DNA of 24,673 nucleotides from Kitasatospora phosalacinea (lineage in GTDB: Bacteria; Actinomycetota; Actinomycetes; Streptomycetales; Streptomycetaceae), in contig NZ_JNYE01000113.1 in assembly GCF_000717185.1 (NCBI RefSeq), forward strand, positions 1 to 24,673, in the 5' to 3' direction. Of this stretch, positions 8,297 to 18,623 are shown piece after piece (the stretch's first letter is position 1; each line of letters begins with the position of its first letter). Made by a program: the position numbers and the translations under genes. Under the pieces are notes generated by a model. That model was not told where the DNA came from, did not search any database, and saw nothing but the letters and a program-made list of their open reading frames with translations.

Positions 8297-9568
8297 TCAG
8301 GCGGGCGGCGCCACCGAGCGCCGCAGCCGGGAGGGCAGCACCGCCTCCACCCGGAACCCGCCGCCGTCCTCCGGCCCGGCGTGGAACGCCCCGCCGAGCG
8401 CCACCACCCGCTCGCGCATGCCCACCAGCCCGTTGCCGCCGCTGGGCAGCGCCACCGGCACCGCGGCCCCGCCCGGGCACTCGTTCACCACCGACACCCG
8501 CACCCCGTTGGGGACGTACGCCAGCAGCACCGAGACCCGGGCCCCGCCCGCGTACTTGTGCGCGTTGGTGAGGCCCTCCTGCACCACCCGGTACGCGGTC
8601 TGCTCGGCCTCCGCGACGTACGCCCGGCGCTCGCCGCTGACCGTCAGCGACACCGCCATGCCCGCCACCCGGGACTGCTCGACCAGCTCCGGCAGCTCGC
8701 CGAGGCCGCCGACCGGGGCCTCCACCTGCTCCTGCGGCTCGGTCATCCGCAGCACGCCGAGGATCTCCCGCAGCTCGTCCAGCGCCTGCCGCCCGGTCTC
8801 GCCGATCAGCTGGGCCGACTGCCGGGCCCGCGCCGGGTCCTTGGGGACGATCCGCTCCACCGCGGCGGCGTGCACCACCATCAGGCTGACCCGGTGCGCG
8901 ACCACGTCGTGCATCTCCCGGGCGATCCTGGTGCGCTCCTCGGCCCGGGCCCGCCAGGCCCGCTCCCTGGCCTGCTCGGCCAGCAGCGTCAGCTCGGCCT
9001 CCAGGCCCAGCGCCCGGTCCTTCAGCGACTCCACCAGGCGCCGCCGGGCCCCCACGTACAGGCCGGTCACCATCGGGGCGAGGGCCATGCCGACCGCGAC
9101 GAAGGCCGCGATCACCACGAACACCCAGGCCGGCGGGAGCGGTTCGGTGGTCGGCCGCTCGGCGGGCGCCGTCATCGCGAGCAGCACCATGCCGAAGGTC
9201 TCGACCATCGCGACCGCCGACAGCACCACCACCCGGGCCCGCCGCGAGGGCCACTCCCAGGTCGCCGCGAGCGTGTACAGCGACACCACCAGCAGCACCA
9301 CGCCGAAGAAGCCCGGCACGAACACCAGCGCCACCACCACCGGCACCACCGGCCACCGCCGCCGCACCACCAGCGACGCCCCCGCGAGCGCCCCCAGCAC
9401 CACGCACACCACCGTGGCGGGCACCCCCCAGTGCAGCCGGTCCCGGACCAGCCCGTACGCCCCGACGGCGCACTCCAGCCCCGAGACCGCGGCCAGCCCC
9501 ACGTCCAGCACCGCGCTGCGCCTGCGCGCCCACCACCACACGCCGTCCCCCGCCGGCTTCTCACTCAT
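8297..9568 (-). CDS. NarL-type sensor histidine kinase (orphan here)
   Basis: 423-residue membrane kinase. About five to six hydrophobic segments lie between residues 18 and 175. They are followed by the HisKA_3 box [20 protein letters not shown] with H220 as phosphoacceptor, then an ATPase domain with N-box [12 protein letters not shown] (N337 region) and G-box [12 protein letters not shown] (about 375-386). Such kinases normally phosphorylate a LuxR-type response regulator. None is adjacent, and the only regulator in the window is about 15 kb away and looks phosphorylation-deficient. No extracellular sensing domain is seen, so the signal is probably sensed in or at the membrane. ATG 9568 lies 7 bases after a good -10 and has no ribosome site, which suggests a leaderless mRNA. 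It diverges from ppc. Confidence 0.88.
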   Translation of the reverse strand: MSEKPAGDGVWWWARRRSAVLDVGLAAVSGLECAVGAYGLVRDRLHWGVPATVVCVVLGALAGASLVVRRRWPVVPVVVALVFVPGFFGVVLLVVSLYTLAATWEWPSRRARVVVLSAVAMVETFGMVLLAMTAPAERPTTEPLPPAWVFVVIAAFVAVGMALAPMVTGLYVGARRRLVESLKDRALGLEAELTLLAEQARERAWRARAEERTRIAREMHDVVAHRVSLMVVHAAAVERIVPKDPARARQSAQLIGETGRQALDELREILGVLRMTEPQEQVEAPVGGLGELPELVEQSRVAGMAVSLTVSGERRAYVAEAEQTAYRVVQEGLTNAHKYAGGARVSVLLAYVPNGVRVSVVNECPGGAAVPVALPSGGNGLVGMRERVVALGGAFHAGPEDGGGFRVEAVLPSRLRRSVAPPA

Positions 9569-9575
9569 GACCGAC

Positions 9576-9603
9576 ACGATACGCAAACGGCCCCGGCGGT
9601 CAG
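9576..9603 (-). promoter_or_regulatory. Promoter of the sensor kinase, leaderless
   Basis: On the minus strand CTGACC (9598-9603) and TATCGT (9576-9581) are 16 bases apart. The ATG at 9568 begins 7 bases after the -10, so transcription is likely to start at or next to the start codon. Confidence 0.5.
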
Positions 9604-9661
9604 GCCCCCCGAGCGCGACCCGGTGCCCCGACCTGTCCGCCATCCGGCCACCTCTCCGTCC

Positions 9662-9684
9662 TGGCACCGCGTGCCACCTATGCT
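9662..9684 (+). promoter_or_regulatory. ppc promoter with palindrome in the spacer
   Basis: TATGCT at 9679-9684 is a good -10 for ppc. Immediately upstream the perfect palindrome TGGCAC-CGC-GTGCCA occupies 9662-9676, exactly where the -35/-10 spacer lies. No good -35 hexamer is seen, which fits a promoter that needs an activator or is controlled by a dimeric DNA-binding protein. Confidence 0.5.
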
Positions 9685-9776
9685 GTTGCCCGTCGGACAG
9701 CGCGGTCCGCACCCGTCACCAGCACCGCGGTGATGTCAGAGCCGTTGCCGAACCCCACCACCACAGGGAGACAGCC

Positions 9777-12575
<2,799 letters not shown>

Positions 12576-12594
12576 CCCGGCCCGCCCGCAGCAC

Positions 12595-12637
12595 GACGGC
12601 GGCCCGCCCCCGCTCTCCGCGGGGGCGGGCCGCCGTC
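12595..12637. terminator. Strong hairpin terminator between ppc and the small secreted protein
   Basis: Perfect 19-base stem: arms 12595-12613 and 12619-12637 with loop TCTCC. It lies 19 bases after the ppc stop and 12 bases beyond the stop of the convergent gene, so it can serve both strands. Confidence 0.9.
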
Positions 12638-12649
12638 CGTCGTCCTGCC

Positions 12650-12907
12650 TCAGGCCTTCCTGCGCTTGCGCACCCAGGCGGCCGCCCCGCCGGCCACCAC
12701 CAGCAGCCCGCCGCCCACCGCGTACACGCCGGCCGAGCCGGCCGAGCCGGTGGGCGGGGCGAGCCGCGCCGCAGCGGGCTCCGGGGCGGGGCTGGCCTCG
12801 GCGGCCGCGGCGGCCCCGGCGCTCCACCCTCCGGCGGCCAGGCACAGGACGGTGCCCCCGACGACCTTCCCCACGCGCTTCGACCGGATCACGGCCCATA
12901 CCCCCAT
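12650..12907 (-). CDS. Small secreted protein with sortase-like C-terminal tail
   Basis: 85 residues from ATG 12907. The N-terminus is a signal peptide: RSKR, then hydrophobic VVGGTVLCLAAGGWSAGAAAAA, with likely cleavage near A36. A short Ala/Pro/Glu linker follows, then LAPPTG (49-54), a hydrophobic stretch (GVYAVGGGLLVVAGGAAAWV) and a basic end RKRRKA. This is the layout of a cell-wall sorting signal. The usual motif is LPxTG or, for class E sortases of Streptomyces, LAxTG; here an extra residue is present, so anchoring is uncertain. The mature part is only about a dozen residues before the motif, which is very short. The start is uncertain, since GTG 12892 is also possible and no clear ribosome site is seen. 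It converges on ppc. Function unknown. Confidence 0.65.
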   Translation of the reverse strand: MGVWAVIRSKRVGKVVGGTVLCLAAGGWSAGAAAAAEASPAPEPAAARLAPPTGSAGSAGVYAVGGGLLVVAGGAAAWVRKRRKA

Positions 12908-13033
12908 AGACGGCACTTCAATCCTTGCTGTACCGCTCACGACGCTATCGGATCCGCCGGCCTTTCTGACCCCCGGTCAGCTTCCAGCGGGCAAGCGTTG
13001 CATGAACGTTGTGTACGGAGGGTGGCCGGATCC

Positions 13034-13050
13034 GGTGCCGCACCGGCACC
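13034..13050 (-). terminator. Possible small hairpin after pth
   Basis: Arms GGTGCCG (13034-13040) and CGGCACC (13044-13050) with a 3-base loop, 23 bases after the pth stop on the minus strand. Short, so only a weak terminator candidate. Confidence 0.35.
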
Positions 13051-13073
13051 AGGTGCCAAGTGGGGGCGGGGAT

Positions 13074-13649
13074 TCAGGAGTTGTAGTTCTGCTGGGCCCG
13101 CTCCAGGCCGTCCGAGAGCAGTGCCTCGACGGCGTCGGCGGCCCGGTCGACGAACCAGTCGAGGTCCTTGCGCTCGGTGGACGAGAAGTCCTTGAGCACG
13201 AAGTCGGCGACCTCCATCCGGCCGGGCGGGCGGCCGATGCCGCAGCGGACGCGGTGGTAGTCGGGGCCGAGCGACTTGGTGATCGACTTGAGGCCGTTGT
13301 GGCCGTTGTCGCCGCCGCCGGTCTTCAGGCGCAGGGCCGCGTAGTCGAGGTCGAGTTCGTCGTGGACGGCGACGACGGCCGAGGTCGGCACCTTGTAGAA
13401 GTCGCGCAGCGCGGTGACCGGGCCGCCCGAGAGGTTCATGAAGCTCATCGGCTCGGCGAGCACGACCCGCTTGCCGGAGAGCCGTCCCTCGGCGACCTGG
13501 GCGCGGCTCTTGTGGGCCTTGAACCTGGCGCCGATGCGCTGGGCCAGCAGCTCGACCACCATGAAGCCGATGTTGTGCCGGTTGCGGGCGTACTCCTTGC
13601 CGGGGTTGCCGAGGCCCACCACCAGCCAGGGGCCGTCGTACTCGCTCAT
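13074..13649 (-). CDS. pth: Peptidyl-tRNA hydrolase
   Basis: 191-residue enzyme that frees tRNA from peptidyl-tRNA released by stalled ribosomes. Catalytic residues are visible: N15 in [11 protein letters not shown]25 in NRHNIGF, the FMNLSGG segment, the HDELDLDYA aspartate and the [13 protein letters not shown] loop. Length is normal for the bacterial family. ATG 13649 is used, with GAGGAG 4 bases upstream; a GTG four codons earlier overlaps that ribosome site. It lies downstream of rplY on the same strand, the usual bacterial pairing, but a strong hairpin separates the two. Confidence 0.97.
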   Translation of the reverse strand: MSEYDGPWLVVGLGNPGKEYARNRHNIGFMVVELLAQRIGARFKAHKSRAQVAEGRLSGKRVVLAEPMSFMNLSGGPVTALRDFYKVPTSAVVAVHDELDLDYAALRLKTGGGDNGHNGLKSITKSLGPDYHRVRCGIGRPPGRMEVADFVLKDFSSTERKDLDWFVDRAADAVEALLSDGLERAQQNYNS

Positions 13650-13700
13650 GCCGCTCCTCACGCGGGTGTTCTCCGTAGCGTCACATCATCCCGGACGCGC

Positions 13701-13746
13701 CGCTGCCCCGGCCGTCCGCGCACGGGGCGGGACGGCCGGGGCAGCG
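13701..13746 (-). terminator. Strong hairpin between rplY and pth
   Basis: Perfect 17-base stem: arms 13701-13717 and 13730-13746 with a 12-base loop. It lies 12 bases after the rplY stop on the minus strand. It should end or attenuate the rplY transcript before pth. Confidence 0.8.
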
Positions 13747-13758
13747 AAGGTGCGGTGA

Positions 13759-14364
13759 TCAGGCCTCGACGGCCTCGTCGGCGGCGGCAGCCTCGTCGGC
13801 GGCCTCCTCCTCGGTGGCCTCGGGGGCCTGGGCGCCGATGACCTGCAGCACGACGGTGTCGGCCTCGACGGCCAGCGAGACGCCGGAGGGCAGGGTGATG
13901 TCGCCGGCGGTGATCGCGGCGCCGGCCTCCAGGCCCTCGACGGAGACGGTGACCGACTCGGGCAGGTGGGTGGCCTCGGCCTCGATCGGGAGGGCGTTCA
14001 GCACGTTCTCGATCAGGTTGCCGCCGGGGGCCAGCTCGCCCTCGGTGTGGACCGGGATCTCGACGGTGACCTTCTCGCCGCGCTTGACCAGCAGCAGGTC
14101 GACGTGCTCGATGGTGCGCTTGATGGCCTCGCGCTGCACGGCCTTCGGCAGCACGAACTCGTCCTTGCCCTCGATCGGGACGACCAGCAGGGCGTTCGGG
14201 GTCTTGAGCGCCATCATCAGGTCGTGGCCGGGCAGGTTCAGGTGCACCGGGGCGAGGCCGTGGCCGTACACGACACCGGGGACGAAACCGGCGCGGCGGG
14301 CGCGACGGGCGGCACCCTTGCCGAACTCGTTGCGGGACTCGGCGGCGATGCGGATCTCGGACAC
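13759..14364 (-). CDS. rplY: 50S ribosomal protein L25/general stress protein Ctc
   Basis: 201-residue long-form L25. The N-terminal 5S-rRNA-binding domain begins SEIRIAAESRNEFGKGAARRARRAGFVPGVVYG. The TL5/Ctc C-terminal domain follows (VEIPVHTEGELAPGGN, then ITAGDITLPSGV), and an acidic Ala/Glu tail closes the protein. It binds 5S rRNA in the large subunit; the Ctc form is stress-linked in Bacillus. GTG 14364 is preceded by GAGGAG at 9-base spacing. A promoter about 160 bases upstream would give a long leader containing a stem-loop. The gene lies between prs and pth on the minus strand but has terminator-like hairpins on both sides, so it may be transcribed alone. Confidence 0.95.
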   Translation of the reverse strand: MSEIRIAAESRNEFGKGAARRARRAGFVPGVVYGHGLAPVHLNLPGHDLMMALKTPNALLVVPIEGKDEFVLPKAVQREAIKRTIEHVDLLLVKRGEKVTVEIPVHTEGELAPGGNLIENVLNALPIEAEATHLPESVTVSVEGLEAGAAITAGDITLPSGVSLAVEADTVVLQVIGAQAPEATEEEAADEAAAADEAVEA

Positions 14365-14404
14365 GACTGCACTCCTCGTGAAGCGAAGGGGTGCAGGAAC
14401 GACA

Positions 14405-14455
14405 GAACCGCCGGGCCACACCCTCAAGTACGTTTGGGGGGACGCTCGGCGGTTC
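14405..14455 (-). promoter_or_regulatory. Stem-loop in the rplY leader
   Basis: GAACCGCCG at 14405-14413 and its exact complement CGGCGGTTC at 14447-14455, with a 33-base loop. It lies inside the predicted rplY mRNA leader, 41 bases before the GTG. It could be an autoregulatory or attenuation element, as is common for ribosomal-protein genes. No known family is recognised. Confidence 0.4.
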
Positions 14456-14527
14456 GATCAAGGCGCATCGTTCTCGCGCGTCGATCACGGAGCACCAGAA
14501 GGGCATCCCTCGCCGAGCAGTCTCCCA

Positions 14528-14557
14528 AGACTAACCGGGGTGTGGCGCGGACGTGAA
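14528..14557 (-). promoter_or_regulatory. Probable rplY promoter
   Basis: On the minus strand TTCACG (14552-14557) and TAGTCT (14528-14533) are 18 bases apart. Transcription from here gives a leader of roughly 155 bases before the rplY start. Confidence 0.45.
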
Positions 14558-14560
14558 ATC

Positions 14561-14591
14561 GGCCCCCCGCTCCGGGTCGGGGCGGGGGGCC
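14561..14591 (-). terminator. Hairpin terminator after prs
   Basis: Perfect 10-base stem GGCCCCCCGC (14561-14570) with 14582-14591 and an 11-base loop, beginning 20 bases after the prs stop on the minus strand. Confidence 0.75.
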
Positions 14592-14611
14592 GGCGGGGGT
14601 CTGACGAGGGG

Positions 14612-15592
14612 TCAGTGCACGCCCTCGAAGAGGCTGGTGACCGAGCCGTCCTCGAACACCTCGCGCACCGCGGCGGCGATCGACGGGGCGATCGACAGCG
14701 TGGTGATCTTGTCCAGCTGGAGCTGGGCCGGGGTCGGCAGGGTGTTGGTGAAGACGAACTCGCTGACCCGGGAGTTCTTCAGCCGGTCCGCGGCGGGGCC
14801 GGAGAGCACGCCGTGGGTGGCGGCGACGATGACGTCGGCGGCACCGGCGTCGAACAGCGCCTCGGCGGCGGCGCAGATGGTGCCCGCGGTGTCGATCATG
14901 TCGTCGACCAGGACGCAGACCCGGTCCCTGACGTCACCGACCACCTCGGCGGACAGGATCGTGTTGGCCTGCGACATGTCGCGGCGCTTGTGGATGATCG
15001 CCAGCGGGGCGCCGAGCCGGTCGCACCACTGGTCGGCGACCTTCACGCGGCCCGCGTCCGGGGAGACGATGGTCAGCTTGGAGCGGTCCGGGACGCGGTC
15101 GCCCACGTAGTCGGCCAGCATCGGCAGCGCGAACAGGTGGTCCACCGGGCCGTCGAAGAAGCCCTGGATCTGCGCGGTGTGCAGGTCCACGGCCATCAGC
15201 CGGTCGGCGCCGGCCGTGCGCAGCAGGTCGGCGACCAGGCGGGCCGAGATGGGCTCGCGGCCGAGGTGCTTCTTGTCCTGCCGGGCGTAGCCGTAGAACG
15301 GGAGGATCGCGGTGATGCTGCGGGCCGACGCGCGCTTGAGCGCGTCGATCATGATCAGCTGCTCCATGATCCACTGGTTGATCGGAGCCGTGTGGCTCTG
15401 GATCACGAAGCAGTCCGCGCCGCGGGCGGAGTCCAGGAAGCGGACGTAGATCTCGCCGTTGGCGAAGTCCAGGGCCTTGGTCGGGACGAGTTCGGTGCCC
15501 AGCTCGCGGGCGACCTCCTCGGCAAGTTCGTGGTGGGCACGGCCGGAAAAGAGTTTGAGCTTCTTCTCACCGGAGGTCGTGATCCCGCTCAC
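14612..15592 (-). CDS. prs: Ribose-phosphate pyrophosphokinase (PRPP synthetase)
   Basis: 326-residue enzyme that makes PRPP from ribose 5-phosphate and ATP for nucleotide, His and Trp synthesis. Motifs: FANGEIYVRF near residue 43, the ATP loop FYGYARQDKKHLGREPISARL (about 99), DLHTAQIQGFF, and the PRPP-binding loop DDMIDTAGT at 230-238. GTG 15592 has GAGGAG 8-9 bases upstream. It follows glmU on the minus strand, with a hairpin in the 154-base gap. The glmU-prs order is common in Gram-positive bacteria and joins UDP-GlcNAc and PRPP supply. Confidence 0.97.
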   Translation of the reverse strand: MSGITTSGEKKLKLFSGRAHHELAEEVARELGTELVPTKALDFANGEIYVRFLDSARGADCFVIQSHTAPINQWIMEQLIMIDALKRASARSITAILPFYGYARQDKKHLGREPISARLVADLLRTAGADRLMAVDLHTAQIQGFFDGPVDHLFALPMLADYVGDRVPDRSKLTIVSPDAGRVKVADQWCDRLGAPLAIIHKRRDMSQANTILSAEVVGDVRDRVCVLVDDMIDTAGTICAAAEALFDAGAADVIVAATHGVLSGPAADRLKNSRVSEFVFTNTLPTPAQLQLDKITTLSIAPSIAAAVREVFEDGSVTSLFEGVH

Positions 15593-15686
15593 TGCACCGT
15601 CTCCTCGTGTATTGCCACTCTGGGTGAGTACGCCGAGGCACGGCCGAACAGGCCCGATGGCGCACGTGTGTACTTCAGATTACGCG

Positions 15687-15711
15687 CCCGGCCGCCGGTC
15701 CGGCGGCCGGG
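15687..15711 (-). terminator. Hairpin after glmU
   Basis: 10-base stem CCCGGCCGCC (15687-15696) with 15702-15711 and loop GGTCC, about 35 bases after the glmU stop on the minus strand. It may end or attenuate the glmU transcript before prs. Confidence 0.7.
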
Positions 15712-15746
15712 GACCACTCCTCAAGATCCCCGGCCGCCCCGTCCGG

Positions 15747-17192
15747 CTACTGCGTCCCACCCGCCTCGGCGGCCGCGCGGGCGGAGGCCGAACCCGGCCG
15801 CTTCCGCTCAACCCAGCCCGCGATGTTGCGCTGCTGGGCCCGCGCGACGCCCAGCGAACCGGCCGGGACGTCGTTGGTGATCACCGATCCGGCGGCCGTG
15901 TAGGCGCCGTCACCCACCGTCACCGGGGCGATGAACATGTTGTCGGAACCCGTGCGGCAGTGGGCCCCGATGACCGTCCGGTGCTTGTTCACCCCGTCGT
16001 AGTTCACTGTGACGGACGCCGCACCGACGTTGGTGCCCTCGCCGATCGTCGCGTCCCCGATGTACGACAGGTGCGGGACCTTCGCCCCCTCGCCGAGCTC
16101 CGAGTTCTTGATCTCGACGTAGGTGCCGGCCTTCGCCCCGCGGGCCAGCCTGGTGCCGGGCCGCAGGTACGCGTACGGGCCGACGGCCGCCTCCGGGCCG
16201 ATCTCGGCGCGCTCGGCCGTGGTGTTGCTCACACGGGCGCCCGCGCCGACCGAGGTGGCGGTCAGCGTGGTGTTCGGGCCGACCTCGCAGCCCTCGCCCA
16301 GGTGGCTGGCGCCGTGCAGCTGGGTGTTCGGGTGGACCAGCGCGTCCGGCTCGTAGGTCACCTGCACGTCGAACCAGGTGGAGGCCGGGTCGACCACGGT
16401 CACCCCGGCCCGCATCGCCCGCTCCAGCAGCCGGTCGTTGAGCAGCCGGCGGGCCTCGGCCAGCTGCACCCGGTCGTTGATGCCGACGACCTCCCGGTGG
16501 TCGGCGGCGACCACCGCGCCGACCCGGTGGCCCTCGCGGCGCAGGATCTCCAGGGTGTCGGTCAGGTACTCCTCGCCCTGCACGTTGTCGGTGCCGACCA
16601 GCGAGAGGGCCAGTGCCAGCAGCTTGGCGTCGAAGGCGAAGACCCCGGAGTTGATCTCGTCCACGGCCAGCTGCTCGGCGGTGGCGTCCTTGTGCTCGAC
16701 GATCGCGGCGACCGCGCCGTCCGGGCCGCGCAGGATCCGGCCGTAGCCGGTGGCGTCGGGGACGCGGGCGGTCAGCACGGTGACGCCGTTGCCCTGCTCG
16801 GCGTGCGCGGCGGCCAGCGCGGCCAGGGTGGCGCCGGTGAGCAGCGGGGCGTCGCCGGTGGTGACCAGCACGGTGCCGTCCAGCTCCACGCCGTCGGCGG
16901 CCAGCGCCTGCAGCGCGGTGCGCACGGCGTGGCCGGTGCCGTTCTGCTCGGCCTGCACGACGGGGCGGGCGGCCGGGTAGTGCTCGGCCAGGTGGGCCTG
17001 GACCAGTTCGCGCAGGTGGCCGGTCACCACGACCAGCTGACCGGGCGTCAACTCCTGGGCGGCACTGACCGCGTGGCCCACCAGGGAGCGTCCGCAGATC
17101 TCGTGCAGCACCTTCGGCAGGGCCTTGGACTTCATCCGGGTGCCGCCCCCGGCGGCGAGCACGATCACGGCGGCGGGCTGGTTGGCACTCAC
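15747..17192 (-). CDS. glmU: Bifunctional GlmU: GlcN-1-P acetyltransferase/GlcNAc-1-P uridyltransferase
   Basis: 481-residue bifunctional enzyme making UDP-GlcNAc, the precursor of peptidoglycan and other glycans. The N-terminal uridyltransferase domain has LAAGGGTRMKSKALPKVLH (12-30), AEQNGTGHAV and TTGDAPLL. The C-terminal left-handed beta-helix domain has repeated hexapeptides, with RPGTRLARGAKAGTYVEIKNS and VTVNYDGVNKHRTVIG, which carry acetyltransferase residues. GTG 17192 follows GAGGAG at about 10 bases. The last 25 residues are an Ala/Arg-rich tail often found in actinobacterial GlmU. A tRNA-Gln lies 123 bases upstream on the same strand. UDP-GlcNAc from this enzyme could feed the sugar-modifying genes elsewhere in the window; that link is an inference. 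Confidence 0.97.
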   Translation of the reverse strand: MSANQPAAVIVLAAGGGTRMKSKALPKVLHEICGRSLVGHAVSAAQELTPGQLVVVTGHLRELVQAHLAEHYPAARPVVQAEQNGTGHAVRTALQALAADGVELDGTVLVTTGDAPLLTGATLAALAAAHAEQGNGVTVLTARVPDATGYGRILRGPDGAVAAIVEHKDATAEQLAVDEINSGVFAFDAKLLALALSLVGTDNVQGEEYLTDTLEILRREGHRVGAVVAADHREVVGINDRVQLAEARRLLNDRLLERAMRAGVTVVDPASTWFDVQVTYEPDALVHPNTQLHGASHLGEGCEVGPNTTLTATSVGAGARVSNTTAERAEIGPEAAVGPYAYLRPGTRLARGAKAGTYVEIKNSELGEGAKVPHLSYIGDATIGEGTNVGAASVTVNYDGVNKHRTVIGAHCRTGSDNMFIAPVTVGDGAYTAAGSVITNDVPAGSLGVARAQQRNIAGWVERKRPGSASARAAAEAGGTQ

Positions 17193-17315
17193 GCGGGGAG
17201 ACTCCTCGGTCGATGCGGTTTGAGGGCGCACCGAGGATACCGAGCGGAGGGGAACGGCGACCGTCCGAAACGGTCGGGCGGGCCCGGAACCGGCAGGCGG
17301 GGGCTCCGCGAGGGG

Positions 17316-17386
17316 CTCCGCCGCTAGGATTCGAACCCAGACAAAGGCCTCCAAAGGGCCCTGTGCTGCCATTACACCACGGCGGA
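17316..17386 (-). tRNA. tRNA-Gln (anticodon UUG)
   Basis: 71 bases including the discriminator. The acceptor stem TCCGCCG/CGGCGGA pairs fully. The anticodon stem GGGCC/GGCCT closes loop CTTTGGA, with anticodon TTG (plus-strand CAA at 17352-17354). The T-loop reads GGTTCGAATCC, and the discriminator is G, as usual for tRNA-Gln. No CCA is encoded. It lies just upstream of glmU on the same strand, which I recall also for other streptomycetes. Confidence 0.93.
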
Positions 17387-17388
17387 AA

Positions 17389-17405
17389 GGGCGCGTCGCG
17401 CGCCC
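17389..17405 (-). other. Hairpin just upstream of tRNA-Gln
   Basis: 7-base stem GGGCGCG (17389-17395) and CGCGCCC (17399-17405) with loop TCG, ending 2 bases before the mature tRNA 5' end. It lies in the expected 5' leader removed by RNase P. Confidence 0.5.
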
Positions 17406-17547
17406 AGCACAGCCTACGGGTTGACGGCCCGTAGCTCCACCACCTTCCGCGAAGGCACACGAACGACGCCCCGCCCCCGGGCCGCCGCCCGGCGGGCGGG
17501 TGGCACGACACGTCCCCGCGGGGGCCCTCCGCTTGCCCGGTAACGCT

Positions 17548-17581
17548 ACCTACGATGCCGTAGGTTACGGTCACGTAGGTA
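17548..17581 (+). promoter_or_regulatory. Palindromic operator of the desaturase-TetR operon
   Basis: ACCTACG-ATGC-CGTAGGT at 17548-17565 has perfect 7-base arms. A further half site CGTAGGT lies at 17574-17580, 15 bases after the first. GTAAC/GTTAC arms (17540-17544 and 17564-17568) flank or overlap it. The site lies about 50 bases before the desaturase start and is a good target for the TetR-family protein encoded second in the operon. Confidence 0.65.
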
Positions 17582-17613
17582 CCAGCTCCTCCCCCCTCAC
17601 CCCCGGGAGCGCC

Positions 17614-18597
17614 ATGACCACCCAGGCCGGGCAGGCGCCGCCGCGCGCCGCCGAGGACGAACCGACCACCGCCGAGCGCAGCGCCACCTCGCTCTCCGCC
17701 ACCAGGGGCGGCGAGAAGCAGGGCGTGCTGGAGCGCACCACCCTGGCCCTGTTCATCGCCGTGCCGTTCCTGGCCCTGTTCGCCGCCGTCCCGGTGGCCT
17801 GGGGCCGGGGCCTGTCCTGGCTGGACGCCGGGCTGGCCGTCGGCATGTACTTCCTCACCTGCCACGGCATCACCGTCGGCTACCACCGCTACTTCACCCA
17901 CGGCGCGTTCAAGGCCAACCGCCCGCTGCGCCTGGGCCTGGCGGTGCTCGGCTCGCTGGCCGTCGAGGGGCCGCTGGTGCGCTGGGTCGCCGACCACCGC
18001 AAGCACCACCGCTACTCCGACAAGGACGGCGACCCGCACTCGCCGTGGCGCTACGGCGAGAGCCTGCCCGCGCTGCTCAAGGGCCTGTGGTGGGCGCACA
18101 TGGGCTGGATGTTCGACGAGGAGCAGACCCCGCAGCTCGCCTACGCGCCCGACCTGGTCCGCGACCCGGCCATAAGGCGCATCTCCCGGCTGTTCTGGCT
18201 GTGGACGCTGATCTCGCTCGGCCTGCCCGCGCTGGTCGGCGGCCTGGCGACCTGGAGCTGGCAGGGCGCGCTGAGCGCCTTCTTCTGGGGCTCGCTGGTC
18301 CGGGTCGCGCTGCTGCACCACGTCACCTGGTCGATCAACTCGATCTGCCACGCGGTGGGTTCGCGCCCCTTCAGGTCCCGCGACCGCTCCGGCAACGTGT
18401 GGTGGCTGGCCGTGCTGTCCTGCGGCGAGTCCTGGCACAACCTGCACCACGCCGACCCCACCTCGGCCCGGCACGGCGTGCTCCGCGGGCAGGTCGACTC
18501 CTCCGCCCGGGTCATCCGCTGGTTCGAGCGGGCGGGCTGGGCGCACGACGTCCGCTGGCCCGGCGCGGAGCGGATCGCCGCCCGCCGCGCCGCATGA
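17614..18597 (+). CDS. Membrane acyl-CoA/fatty acid desaturase
   Basis: 327-residue membrane di-iron desaturase. The three histidine boxes are HRYFTH (91-96), HRKHH (128-132) and HNLHH (about 275-279), in the pattern of delta-9 type acyl-CoA or acyl-lipid desaturases. Hydrophobic segments lie at about 42-62, 69-90, 103-122, 189-210 and 213-235. It would place a double bond in membrane fatty acids using oxygen and an electron donor not encoded here. Residues 1-37 are a hydrophilic leader. ATG 17614 follows GGGAG at 4 bases. The downstream TetR gene begins 26 bases after the stop and probably controls this operon through the palindrome upstream. Confidence 0.92.
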   Translation: MTTQAGQAPPRAAEDEPTTAERSATSLSATRGGEKQGVLERTTLALFIAVPFLALFAAVPVAWGRGLSWLDAGLAVGMYFLTCHGITVGYHRYFTHGAFKANRPLRLGLAVLGSLAVEGPLVRWVADHRKHHRYSDKDGDPHSPWRYGESLPALLKGLWWAHMGWMFDEEQTPQLAYAPDLVRDPAIRRISRLFWLWTLISLGLPALVGGLATWSWQGALSAFFWGSLVRVALLHHVTWSINSICHAVGSRPFRSRDRSGNVWWLAVLSCGESWHNLHHADPTSARHGVLRGQVDSSARVIRWFERAGWAHDVRWPGAERIAARRAA

Positions 18598-18623
18598 GTC
18601 GGCGCCTACAGCATGATGGAGGG

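Noticed and set aside
8271..9776. Long N-terminal extension of ppc
   Set aside because: The frame is open only because of GC bias and lies antisense to the sensor kinase; GTG 9777 with AGGGAG gives the normal PEPC N-terminus.
13814..15880. Long plus-strand frame across rplY and prs
   Set aside because: It is antisense to two clear housekeeping genes and the intergenic hairpin; the protein has no recognisable motif.
17316..17386. tRNA-Gln as an integration site for a mobile element
   Set aside because: Both sides carry conserved housekeeping or metabolic genes, with no integrase and no repeated tRNA end.
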